NCBI RefSeq assembly: GCF_002994745.2
Contig: NC_037094.1
Coordinates: 25,459,001 to 25,523,000, forward strand
Direction: 5' to 3'
Length of the DNA stretch: 64,000 bases
Source of the DNA: Rosa chinensis
Taxonomy: Eukaryota; Streptophyta; Magnoliopsida; Rosales; Rosaceae
Under the pieces are notes generated by a model that saw only the letters and a program-made list of their open reading frames with translations, made no database searches and was not told where the DNA came from. Shown here one piece after another: positions 21,423 through 33,605 of the stretch; the stretch's first letter is position 1; each line of letters begins with the position of its first letter. Position numbers and translations under genes: made by a program.

Positions 21423-24400
21423 ATGGCGGCCATGGAGAGCTTGATCGGCCTCGTCAATCGGATTCAGAGAGCATGCACGGTCCTCGGCGACCACGGCGGT
21501 GGCGACGCCGGTTCTTCTTTGCCTACTCTCTGGGAGGAGCTTCCCTCCGTCGCCGTCGTAGGAGGTCAGGTCTGTAGTTTTCTCCTCTCTCTATCTCTCT
21601 TTGCACACACTCACATTCTCAGTTTGTTATGCTGTTTTCCGGCGAAGCGAGTGTTTGAGCTGCGCATGGTTTTGATTTTGCAGAGTTCCGGCAAGTCATC
21701 GGTGTTGGAGAGCATTGTCGGCCGCGATTTTCTTCCGAGAGGATCAGGTTAGGGTTTATATGCCGATTGGTATTTCATATCCACCGTACTGAATTCTGCG
21801 ATTTTGCGCTGTTTGGCTGTTGAGAAAGAAAGTGGAATAGTATAGGGAATGGTCAATTATTTATCAAACTAGAAGTCAACTGAGTCAAACTAAGGCACTG
21901 AGCAATTTTAATTTTGTTGTTAGATGGTTAGGCTTTACTTTGTGATTAGTGATTAGAATAATGATGAAGGTATATAAAGGCACAGAGTAAAGGGGTTAGA
22001 ATTAGTTTTAATTAATATGAGTGCCCCTGTTTTCTGTTACAAGTAGGTAATGATGAAGCTCTTTGATCTTGGTTGGGTTTTCAGGGATTGTGACAAGGAG
22101 GCCTTTGGTGTTGCAGCTGCACAAGTTAGAACAGGGGATGCAGGACTATGCTGAGTTCCTCCACTTGGACAAGAAAAGATTCACTGATTTTGGTATGTTA
22201 CTCGTTGTACAGATATTGCTATAGATGGAACTCCTGATTTTTAAAATTTTTTTTTCAGATGAATTGATAATATGAATATGTTCCATTAGAATTTCAGACT
22301 TTTCGTTCCATCATGTCATCAATAGTGTTTGTAAAATTGTATACCGTCTTATGGAAAACTGGAAGGGTTGCTTTAGGTTTTTGGTAATAAATGCTGGATG
22401 ATGAAACAAGAAATGGATCATTCAGATGTGCTATGTTACATGTATATGGGTGCCAATTCTTGTGTTCTTTTTACTTCCAGTAGATCTCTAAATTTCTAAA
22501 TATTTTTTCATGCCAATCAAGATGTTAGGTTTCCTTCTCAAAGACAAAAAGAAGTTGGTATATTATTGTGATTCAAAATAGCCTATATTCAGGTTTGAAT
22601 GCTTAAAGATTGGTCTAGCAATAACATTTAGCACAAGTATCCAACTGTTTGCACTTTTATTCCATTCTGAAACAAAAAGTGAAATGAAATCTGTCTTTCC
22701 GTGCACTTTTTTTTCCTTCATAAACAGCTGCAGTTCGGAAGGAAATTCAGGTTGAAACAGACAGGATGACTGGGAAATCAAACCGGATTTCTAATGTTCC
22801 TATTCATCTCAGCATATACTCCCCAAATGGTAACATTGTGATATCCTTTGTGTGTGTGTTTGTGTGTGTGTGTGGTGTATCTAATGATTGGGTTTAATGC
22901 TCTGTAGCATAAAGTTTGAACAGCTTACTTTTTGCTTGCTAGATTAAGTGTTTTTTAATTGTTCTCGAGTCCATTCTACTATCTGACAATCATGGTTTGT
23001 CTTTTGGCAGTTGTCAATTTAACATTGATAGATTTGCCTGGCTTAACTAAGGTTGCTGTAGGTAAACTTCATTTACTGTTTCCCTATTTAACATTATAAA
23101 GTGAAACTTATATACATTTCTTATTTGTTGAACACTGTACTTATAGATGTTTGTTACTGACAGAGGGACAGCCAGAGAGTATTGTTCAAGACATAGAAAA
23201 CATGGTTCGTTCTTATATAGCAAAGGTAATACAAAAGTTCCTTTCCCTCAATTTTTTGATAAAACTCTTCCTAATTGTGAATATTCACTATTCATACCCC
23301 TTGAATGTTCAAGTATTTGGGAAATTCTTATGCTCTAGCTTTATTTCAGTCAAATTAGGGGGCGTAAAAGTTTTACCTAATTGGTTTACCTGTCTTCCAG
23401 GTTTGAGTAGAGAAGTCAGTTATCTTAAAAGTACTAGTAGTAATGTTATTTATTCCCTATTAATTTACAGCAGATCTCTGTTAAAGTTAATGTATCTCTC
23501 ACTTTGTAGATGATGTCCCTTATTTTGATGTGATTAAGTACTTAGAGGTGCTCATAATGTGGGCTAGATTTATGCTGCAAAGTCATATGAAACATATTCA
23601 TTACATTTGTAGGTTGCCAGTTACTTGAACTAAGGAGTAGATTTTTGCCTTGAAGTTCAGTGCAATTGAACAAATTTCATCATGTATTCTTGATGAATGT
23701 ATGTTTTTTTCTACCTTGCAGCCTAACTGCATAATTCTAGCAATAACTCCTGCAAATCAAGATGTAGCAACATCTGATGCTATCAAGATAGCAAGAGAAG
23801 TTGATCCTACAGGTATCCTTTTTGTACAGTGTTCCTGCTTTATTATCCAAGTATATGATCTCATATGGGGTTCATGCGTATATTCTCCTGTTCATTTTGA
23901 ATTGAGCCTTATGTTTATTTCATAGGTGACAGGACATTTGGTGTGTTGACAAAGCTTGATTTAATGGATAGGGGAACTAATGCTTTGGATGTAAGACTTC
24001 TAGTCTTTTTTCCTTTTTTTTGGGTACTATGTTTCATTCTTATTTGTTAAGCTTTGTTTATTGAGAATCTCTGTTTAGCTGGAAGCTACTTAAGGATTGT
24101 TAAAGTTTTCAGAGATGGTGCATAACTATCAGAGTTTAGCATTTTAGTTCAAAACATGTATTATGCACTATCCTTGAATTGCTCTTTTACCAACTGTAGG
24201 ATAAAATAAATTGACCATTGAGAAAGTATGTATTGATGCAGAGAATTAATCTTTCTCAATAATGTTTTCTTTATTTAGGTTCTTGAAGGAAGATCTTATA
24301 GGCTTAAACACCCTTGGGTTGGAATTGTGAACCGTTCACAAGCTGACATTAATACAAATATGGATATGGTTGCTGCAAGAAGGAGAGAGGGTGACTACTT

Positions 24401-26417
24401 TTCTGCTAGTATGGATTATGGACATTTGGTCAACAAAATGGGTTCAGAATATCTTGCAAAACTTCTCTCAAAGGTTTTTCCTGTCCTATTAATTTATGAT
24501 ATTGTATACTTTTCACCCATTTTTCTAATTTTATATAGAATGATCTGGTTAAATTTTTGTTTTGGTATGATTTCAGCATTTAGAGTCTGTAATTAAAGCT
24601 CGAATTCCAGCAATTGCCTCTATGATCAATAAAAGTATTGACGAACTTGAATCTGAATTGGATCATTTTGGTAAACCTGTTGCTATCGATGCAGGGGTGA
24701 GGAACTTATGCATATTATCTCCTTTTTTTTCATTTTTTTTTTCATATTGGGATCATAATTTGGTTTATCATCTGATAATATTTTGTTTTAATATATTATG
24801 TATCAGGCCCAGTTATATACTATCTTAGAGCTGTGCCGGGCATTTGACCAGATATTCAAGGAACACTTGGATGGAGGGTAGGGTAATCCAACCCCTGTAT
24901 TTTTTTATTTAAAAGTATATGAAGTAAAATCAATTCCATTAATCAATCCGTTTATTTGCCATATACATGTATAGCTGTTTAGAAATAGAGGCTACTATCC
25001 TTTCTCAAAACATTCAATTTTCGGATGTGGAATTCAATGCTCCATTTAGCATATCAAAGAATTTGTTTGACCTCTCCATTTTACTTATGAATTCAATTTT
25101 CTGTTTAGAAGGATATGTTTGCTCTTTCAATGTCATATCTTCTTTTCCAAGTGAAAATTCTTTTGAAATAAAAGAATTGAAAGCAGTTAAGTTCTAATAT
25201 GACATAGCCTGTGTTTTTGCATTATATTTGCTTGCTTTGATGAATTTCCATCCTTGGCTCTGATTATTGATCTTAAATTATACCCTGAAAACATTTCTGT
25301 TTCTTCCTGTTTTGCTAAATTGCAGACGACCTGGTGGTGATCGGATATATGCAGTATTTGATTACAAGCTTCCTGTTGATTTGAGAAGGCTCCCTTTTGA
25401 CCGTCATCTTTCACTCCAAAATGTAAGGAAAGTGGTCTCGCAGGCAGATGGTTACCAGCCTCATCTAATTGCACCTGAGCAAGGTTATCGGCGCCTCATT
25501 GAGAGTTCACTCAACTTTTTTAGAGGCCCAGCCCAATCTTCAGCAGATGAAGTACGTGTTCACCATTTAATATACCATATATTCTTGTTTCTGCAGCTAT
25601 CAAAAGCGGGATTCATGTCGAATCTTAGTGGTTGAGCTTATTAGCCATCCATGAACTTGCAATATATTGTTTTCTCAAATCATTGATCCAATACTGCAGG
25701 TTCACTTTCTTTTGAAGGAAATTGTGAGAAGGTCAATCGCAGAAACTCAGGTTCCTTGCTTTGTATAATACACTTTATTTCCAAGTACTGGTTTAGTAAT
25801 GGGGAAAGTTATAGGTTTTGTTTTGGATGAACAGGAGTTGAGGCGCTTCCCGACTCTGCAAGCAGAACTGGCAACAGCTGCTTCTGATGCCCTGGAGAGG
25901 TTTCGTGAAGACAGCAAGAAAACGATTTTGCGATTGGTGGACATGGAATCCTCATATCTGACAGTGGATTTCTTCCGGAGACTCCCTCAAGAAGTGGAGA
26001 GGGGAGAAGCAATTTCATCAGTCGCCTCTGAAGATCGATATTCTGAAGGGCACTTCCGCAGGATTGGATCAAATGTTTCCTCCTATGTTGGGATGGTGTC
26101 AGAGACACTGAGAAATTCTATACCAAAGGCTGTTGTTCATTGTCAAGTGAGGGAGGCTAAGCGGTCTTTGCTCGATCACTTCTACACTCAACTGGGCAGA
26201 AAGGAGGTATTCCAACAATCAGCATGTCTCTGTTTTAATCTTAAAAGTTATTAATAGTTCTCTGATTGAGTTTTGTTATCTCCTCCAGGGAAGGCAACTT
26301 GCACAAATGCTTGATGAAAATCCTGAACTGATGGAGAGGAGACAACAATGTGCCAAGAGGCTTCAACTATGCAAGGCTGCTAGGGATGAAATTGACTCAG
26401 TCTCATGGTCCAGATGA
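21423..26417 (+). CDS. DRP1E: Dynamin-related protein 1E-like GTPase, 15 exons
   Basis: Large dynamin-type GTPase acting in membrane fission at the plasma membrane and cell plate (family role). Exons: 21423-21569, 21684-21747, 22085-22192, 22728-22829, 23011-23061, 23164-23225, 23722-23812, 23926-23990, 24279-24473, 24577-24696, 24807-24877, 25326-25551, 25700-25750, 25835-26206, 26289-26417. All introns are GT-AG and phases agree, giving 617 codons, the normal length for DRP1. GTPase motifs: P-loop GGQSSGKS (about residues 47-54, split by intron 1), DLPG (148-151) and TKLD (217-220). The middle domain and a C-terminal GED follow; there is no PH or proline-rich domain, as in DRP1. The N-terminus [18 protein letters not shown] points to the 1E branch rather than 1A/1C. 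It ends DSVSWSR. No lesion seen; likely functional. Confidence 0.93.
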
Positions 26418-27342
26418 AGTTCGTACTCAATGCATACATCATTTCTTCTAGATAAGTAAAGCATGAATCGAAATAGAAACACTCTTTAGTTGGATTAGAA
26501 TTGTTTCCGGTAGTTTAGATAGAAACCAAACAGAAGCAATATTGACGTTTTCTGAAGGTTGAGGGATATGTTTGTGGGATAATGTCGGGGATATCATCCT
26601 TGTTTATATGGCATTTTTTTTTTTGTTTATATGGCATTTGTTGTCACCATGAGGTTTTTCTTCTTTTGCCTTTTTAGAAGGTTCATGTCGTTCATTAGTA
26701 GATCATTGGCTTGGTGATACCATAATGATTTCATGTTGATATTTGAAGTGCCCAATTGGCTCGTTTGTATTGTTCCATCTTATCTGGTGATTGTGTCAAG
26801 GTTGAATCTAATCTTTTGGAGTAAAAATGCCTCTGAAGTGAAGATGGTAATAGAATGGAAAAGAAGATTGTTGAATTTTGTTCAAATGGGCAATAAATAC
26901 ATCATTTAATGGTAGTGAAAGTGATATTGAAACTATAGCTTGTAACACCATTCTGTGCAGAGTATTACCCACATTTGAGATATAGAAAGGTAGAACCGCA
27001 GAACTGAAGTGCCATTGCCAGCACACGCAGTTGCACTTAAAAGTATACAAAAGCTGAAAAACAGTTGCACTTATTAATGTACCAGTCTCTTTCACTCAGA
27101 TTCAAGTCTCTGTTCTTCACTTTTATAGAGTGAATCAGAACAAATCTGTTTCCAATTCAACTAAAATTTGTATGCAACTATGCATTCTTATGTAGCCACA
27201 AAAAGCTACGTCTTTATGATTGAATGAACAGTGAAGAATAATACAGCATCCCAGAACTGTAGCTGCTATGTGGAATATATATGAAGCAACAAAATTATTT
27301 AAGCCTGCCTTTGAGCATACTAAGAATCTGCTATTCATTCCT
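26418..27342. other. Convergent 3' flanks of the dynamin and HAD genes
   Basis: This stretch holds the 3' UTR of the dynamin gene and the 3' UTR of the minus-strand phosphatase gene, which face each other. Several AATAAA-like and T-rich stretches occur (for example AATAAATACATCATT near 26891). Exact poly-A sites cannot be set. ORF 26808-27095 is not supported. Confidence 0.55.
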
Positions 27343-29746
27343 TTAAGCACCACTTGTCGCACTACTAGTACCACTCTTCTTATCAAGCTCTTCTAATGCT
27401 GCCCACAATTTTGGATCATCATAGTTCTTGATAATAAGGGTGGGTTTTGCTTCCAATAATATGTGTTCTGGATTTCCGGTGGTTAAACCAATAACCGGCA
27501 TACCAGCTGCAACTCCAGCTTTGATCCCCGAAACAGAATCCTGGCAAAGTGAAAAAAGAACATCTCATGAATTTCAACCTTATGCACAAATTTATTTTCT
27601 TAAGAACATGAAATGAAGAAGAGGCAGACCTCGAAGATGAAAGTGTGCTCTTTTGATGCCTTGATCGCTTCAAGGCCCTTCAAGTACGGCTCTGGGTGAG
27701 GTTTGGCATGCTCACACTCACTCCCAAGAATAACAGCTTGGAAAAAATCCGAGAGGCCAAGGCTAGAGATCATTAGTTCAGCATTTGGCTTGGGAGCATT
27801 AGTAACTGCAGCCCGTTTCAATCCACGATCTTCAACCCATTTCCTCACTTTATCAAGACCACTCACTGGCTTCAATTTGTCTCCAACCAATCTGTATTTA
27901 CATGAACGAAACTATAAGCTGGGAGTCGGAAGATATTTCAAGTCTAGAGAAGGTCAGGCTTTTTTACCTACGAAACAAAGCTTCCTTCTCATCTGTGAAC
28001 TTTATGCCTTGTTCAAAATCATCAGGAAATAGTAGCCTGGCAACATCATCATTGTGCTTACCAGCAATATTCTCAATATAGTAATCCTCAGTAATTGGAA
28101 CCCCTCCATTGAAACCTATCTGTTAAATGCGAGACTTCAGTTAATCAACTATCTCTACAGTTCAAGATCTTTAAAATACATACAAATTGCATACTTTGTT
28201 AAATCAATAGTTAATGATCCTTCATGAACCTTTGCACGTATATAACTATATATGACTATTGTTCACAGTTATATAGTTTATACAACACTACAAGAAACTT
28301 CGATTAAATGGCAGAAGCATCATTTGTAGTTTCGATGGTTTAATAGGAATGCAACTAAAAACAATAAATCATTTCTTCATAACAGAAGGCATCTTTTCTT
28401 AAGAAACATAAAACTCTACCTCTTGAAGCATTTCACGGAAAGCAGCATAGTGAATTGGATCTGAATCACATACAGTTCCATCAATATCAAAGAGTACTGC
28501 TTCTATTGGAGCAAGGCCAGAGAGTGCATTTTTGCTGGTAGTACACACACACCCACCAAAAGTGGGAAAAAGAAGAAAGCAATAAGATATAAGAGCCAAA
28601 GGAAAAATACAAACAAACTTATATATACAAATGCAAGAAATAATTCACTCTTCATGTAAAGAAGAATCAATGAAACACTAAATCACAGACAAAAACAACA
28701 AACAAAAAAAAAAATCTCAGATTTATACAGAGAGAAAATGGTCGAGCAGAACTATTCCTTGGGTGTAATGCTGCCTTATAGAATTAGATTAGTCCCATGT
28801 CCCATATTCCCAACAGTAATGTCCACCTATATCTAATAACAAAACAAACAAAACAATAACATAACAAAAGATAAGCCTCGCTTTTGAGAGGTATCTCTTT
28901 CAAACTCTTTTTTTTTTTTTCAAACTAATCAGTATTAAGGAGAACATAATAGCTAACTGTAGGATATGTCAACATGAATGCAATCTCCCTACTTGTATTT
29001 TTAATTACTCCTAATGACAACATTTTCCATGTACTCTTTATACTTTGACCCTAGACATGAATTACTACATGTAATGCATAGTTCTTGTATGCTCTTATAA
29101 ATTTAGCCATTTGGGCAAGCCCATTACTGGTTCTGCCCTCTACTCACTTCTAATAATCTATGTTCCTTAATTTGATGCCCAGAGAGCTTCATGTCAGAGA
29201 AACCATAAAGAGTTTGATAAATATGGAAGTTTTTTTTTTTTTTTTTTGGCAAAGGATAAATATGGAAGTTTAACCATGCAAGTATACTCCACATCAAGTA
29301 ACTAAACAGGGAACATATCATGCTCGATACAGTTGAATTCTGAAAAACCAACACTAAAAAACGACCATTGTGGTACTAAACGGAACCGATCATGTGCAAC
29401 AAAATACAATGCCTATTAAACAAGCTTAGATATGCATATGCATATAAAATCTCTACAATCACAGAGACATTATAGTCCAGCAAACGGTCAGATTTCATAT
29501 GGGGAACCATCGAAAATTATTTAGATTTGAACAAAGAAACCATGTCATGAAATACAGATCAATGGAAATTTCAAAACGTTAAAAAGATCAGAGTAATACA
29601 ATTTTGTGCTAATGCCATTACAATTTTGATACATGAGAATAACCCAGATGAAAATCAATGTGAATGTTGTAAGAAAACGAAATGAAAGAAGAAAAACAGG
29701 AAGGAGAGTACCTGTCCACAGAGCTTTCACCAGAAGAAGCTGTCAT
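27343..29746 (-). CDS. SGPP: HAD-superfamily sugar-phosphate phosphatase, Sgpp-like, 5 exons
   Basis: Haloacid-dehalogenase-type hydrolase of the beta-phosphoglucomutase-like group. Its closest known plant member is Sgpp, a broad sugar-phosphate phosphatase. Exons (minus): 29746-29712, 28534-28420, 28119-27968, 27891-27630, 27540-27343. All junctions are GT-AG and in phase, giving 253 codons. Catalytic motifs: DIDGT (D28 nucleophile, D30 acid/base), VTNAP (T131), K164 in AKPHPEPY and E188-D189 in EDSVSGIKAG, so all key residues are present. The start at 29746 (MTASSGESS) is preferred. The frame is open upstream to an ATG at 29845, which could add about 33 residues as a possible organelle-targeting extension. 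Confidence 0.9.
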
Positions 29747-30593
29747 AGTTTGATGGGTTCTGGACGATATTTCTCTGCGACCTTGGAAATGGGTAGCAGA
29801 TTGTGAATGAAAGAAAGAAGGTGAAGTATGAATATATGAAGGCAAATGAGAGAAGGAATCTACCTTCGAATCAATAGAGGAAGAAAGATGCGAGTTGTTC
29901 CCAAAAATATTTGTTCTCTTCTTTTTGGTTATGAATTTTTATTTATTATTAATCATAGCATGTGGAATTAATGTTTTGACGAACAATTTGTGAAAGAGTT
30001 GGAGAGCCTACCCAAAGGTTTTCCAATATTACCAAACTCCCCACTTTTCTTTTCTTTTTTTTCTCTACCCCAAAAGTTTGAGTGCAAAGAGGAATGAGAG
30101 GGCTCTCGAGCTGATCAGAGGTACGCTAAGATGCATTTTCCAATTTGATCAAGGATCGTTGAAGCAGAGGAACCGCCCTGATGGAATTGGTCTAATACAC
30201 ATCATTAGACCCACCTCTAACATAATTTCAATTTTTCATCAGAGGTGTCTTTAGATATCGTTTAAGTACGAAAAGTGCTATGAAATATGTCTGTGGTGTG
30301 GCTTCTTCCTGTATGGACTAGAGGGTTGAGACAAGGTGATGTTGGAATAGTAGCATTGTCGTCGCCTATTCCAAAGTTGGCTTTGATTAATAAACAACAG
30401 GAGATTGTTGTGTCTAAGTTGGAGAAGAGGAATCGTGGAATAGGTGGAAAGGAGAATAGGAGATAAGGTCTCTACTGAAGTCATTACAGAGCGTTCCAAA
30501 ATTAAGGAGAGCAAAAAGAACTTTGTCGTGATGTATGAAGGATTTGCGACATCCAATGCGTAAGGAAATTATCGCATATCAGTAAGGTGAGTC

Positions 30594-30624
<31 letters not shown>

Positions 30625-32140
30625 TGGCTATTTATGAGATTTACTAGTGCTTATGATTAGAAAATATAAGATTGCTGAAGTTCTTTCTCTTATCAGTCCC
30701 ACATAAACGTATTATTATGTTGCCTCAAGCTGAATTCATTTATTATAGAATGACAAAATCCTTTTTCTTCATTCTTCCATCTTGAAATACCTCTTAGCAA
30801 GGTAAAATAAAAGGAGTAGTAGTTAAAAATGTTCAAAAAATAAACGTCCAGGGGCTGCTAACAAAATATTGGAGAACGGCCGCCCTGCATAGAATATTCA
30901 AAAGGCACATATTATTACAGAGAAAAGAGATCCACTACAAATTGAAATTATTATTGTCCAAACTATATGGGAAGAACAGATGCTATAAGAATCACGTGTC
31001 GATAAAGCTACGAAAGGAGACCAAGTTGGCTACGTCCTCCTCTCCAATCTCCATCTCACAGATTGTGGCGTGAAATGACTAATTTGTACTTAGACTTGGA
31101 CCAGAATACAAAACACATCAACACCAAAGGCCCAAAAGATGAAGAGGACAGCCCAACTTCTCTTTTTTCGTTACAAGCACAGCCCAGCTTTTCGGCCCAA
31201 TATCTTTCTTTCACATTGTTTATTTCACTTTTCCTTTTCCTCTTGACTACTCAAAAGACTTCAAGTCTTCAAAGTCTGGGGATTCGGGTGACAAACAGAT
31301 CAGAGAAAGAAAGGTAACTTTGTTCATCACTCAAGTCTACATTTTCTATTTCAGGATTTGGCCCTGCTTAGTTTTGTATGCTTGTTCAATCCGTCAAGTC
31401 TTTTACTTTTTTGCTCATAGCTGACGGCAATCATCTTCATCCACGCTCAAAAATTTGGATACTTGTACTTGAAGTCTGAATTCAGTGATACCTGTAAAAC
31501 TCGATCGCACGGTTTAAGTACCTTCTGGTCACTTTTTTTTTTTTTTTTGGTAGTACTTGTTTGGTGGAGTGTTTGAAAATTTTGATTCTTACCAATTTGA
31601 TTAAAAATGAAGCAAAGTGCTCTTCCAGTAGATTAGCCAGCTCTTATATCAATCTAACTTGATGATAGCTAGCTAGATTTGTTGAGATTGGAGAGGGAAT
31701 ACAACTCTCTACCAAAACATTAAGCAAATCACTATAATGTAGTAAAAGTAATACTACATTATAATTTGTTCGAAATGGAGAGCATTTTTTGGGGGGTGAA
31801 TTTTAAAGATAGTTATCCATAAACAGTTTCTTAGATACTTTTTATTATAAATTTTGGCTAAACTTTTGCAAGAATTACTGAAGTTACTCTTAGCAATATT
31901 TTCTTTTGCCACTTGTTTACGGTACCCGCTGGGGGTTTGGTTTCTTATTCGTTCATATACACGTCAGCATCTAGGATGAAAGCTCCTGATTATTGTTCAG
32001 GTGAAAAAAGGCATGCTATGATGAAAGCTCCTAGCGAGTAGAGGGTTCCTTGCCCATGTGATAGGTACCAATTAAGCAATTCAACAACTTTGCTTTCCAG
32101 TTATTGCTGGGATCTGGCTTTTAACATGTGAAGCAAAGCA
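29747..32140. other. Intergenic region between HAD gene and TIR pseudogene
   Basis: It includes the upstream region of the HAD gene and of the TIR gene. An (AT)n array lies at 30594-30622. ORFs at 30278-30556 and 31063-31317 resemble no family and have no splice context. No transposon ends were recognised here, so this is the longest quiet stretch in the window. Confidence 0.5.
30594..30622. repeat. (AT)n microsatellite
   Basis: About 14 uninterrupted AT repeats in intergenic DNA. Confidence 0.95.
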
Positions 32141-32662
32141 ATGGTTAGGAGCAGAACAGTCCATGGAGCGTCCTCTTCATCCTCATCTTCAGCATTCTCC
32201 TCAAAACATTGGACCTACGACGTGTTCTTGAGCTTCAGAGGTGAGGACACTCGTAACAACTTTACGGGCCACCTCTACATGACGTTGAAAGAGGCTGGAA
32301 TCAACGCCTTTCTTGATGACCAATGAACTCAGAAGAGGGGAAAATATAACTGTGGAACTGGTGCGGGCAATCCAAGGATCGAGGATCTCTGTGATTGTCT
32401 TCTCGAGGTGGTATGCGGATTCTAGTTGGTGTCTTGAGGAGCTGGTAAAGATCATGGAGTGTAGAAGCACACTGGGGCAAATAGTCTTCCCAGTGTTATT
32501 TGATGTTGATCCTTCAGATGTCAGGAAACAGAGTGGTACTTTTGCAGAGGCACTTGATCAGAAACAAAAAGATATAGATGAAGATAAAGTGCAAATTTGG
32601 AGAGCAGCTCTTACAGAAGCTGCAGATTTGTCTGGCTGGGATCTTCAAAACACTTCCGATGG
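32141..32662 (+). pseudogene. TIR-domain exon of a TIR-NBS-LRR resistance gene, frameshifted and truncated
   Basis: The first exon starts MVRSRTVHG and a serine run, then WTYDVFLSFRGEDTR, the canonical TIR strand A/box 1. A single extra C near 32322-32323 shifts the frame and creates an immediate TGA (32324-32326). The other frame then continues with NELRRGENI, SRISVIVFSRWYA, WCLEELVKIMEC and VFPVLFDVDPSDVRKQ, that is the rest of the TIR domain, up to a plausible donor at 32662 (GG|GTAATA). No NBS or LRR exon follows; a copia LTR begins 208 bp further. TIR domains of this class are NAD-cleaving immune signalling modules, but this copy cannot make one. Either a pseudogene or an assembly error in one base plus truncation. 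Confidence 0.85.
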
Positions 32663-32869
32663 GTAATATTTGCTAGTTAATCTTCTTTTACTTATTGCTA
32701 TTGTGTGTCCACATGATATATCATCTTTTCTTTGTTTGTCGTAGATCAAGTATTAGTTTGCTTAAGCCTTCAGTAGATTACCAAGAAAACAACAAAATGA
32801 TTATTATATTACACTCAGAGCTTACCGTTAGGTTTCAGGCCAATGATATTAAAAAAATAAAATAATTAA

Positions 32870-33149
32870 TGTTGTAAAACGATAGTAAAAGAATTTGAGA
32901 GAGGGAGAGTTTAGACACAAAGAATGAAGTATGAGAAATGGAGTGATTATATTAATCTCACAATGAGGTTTATATAGGAGTACCTCAGGTTTACAAAAGG
33001 TAACTATTTAACGATTACATCAATCACTAGTCTGATTACAATCAATCAATCGCTAATTATATTCTGTTAATCACCAATCAATCTTAATTGGCGTATATCA
33101 CGCAACACTAATTGCTATTACATGAATAGCCACATTAATATTTACAACA
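32870..33149 (-). repeat. 3' LTR of copia-C
   Basis: 280 bp, TGTTGTAAA...TTTACAACA, with perfectly inverted 9-bp termini. No partner LTR is visible in the window, so no target-site duplication can be checked. Confidence 0.8.
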
Positions 33150-33204
33150 CTCCCCCTTGGATATTCCATGTCAATAGTGTTGCCCCTACTATGCGCTTCT
33201 AAGT

Positions 33205-33605
33205 TGCCTCGTCAAAAATCTTGCCAAGTAATAAAAACCTGTGGGAAAAAACAACCTTGGTCGAAGGAGAAAAAGAGCACAACGCGCTTGAGTGTGGATT
33301 AGCAGTATCACAGCTTTAGAGATAGGTGGAGTCTTCTTATCAACACCATAGGTAGGTAGTATGTCTACGAGAGGGATGCATTAGAGTTGTTACACCAAAA
33401 CCTTGCCCGGTAAACCCAGTGGGAGAAACTCGTGGTCGAAGGGAAAAGATGAGCAAATGCATATATGTCAAATCAAAGCATCTTCAGGATGCAGTAAGTG
33501 GGGGTGACCATGCCAAAGATGTGCCTCGTCAAAACCTTGCCAGGTAACAAAACCCAGTGGGACAAAATAACCCTGGACGAAAGACAAAAAGAGTACACGA
33601 TGGTC
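33205..33605 (-). repeat. Three degenerate copies of a ~75-bp 3'-region motif
   Basis: Three degenerate copies near 33207, 33388 and 33521 share the order CCTTGCC, GGTAA, CCCAGTGGGA and GTCGAAGG (or GACGAAAG) followed by AAAAAGAG. The same motif occurs once in copia-B at about 42600-42690. It lies between pol and the polypurine tract, so it is an internally expanded 3' untranslated module. Confidence 0.65.
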
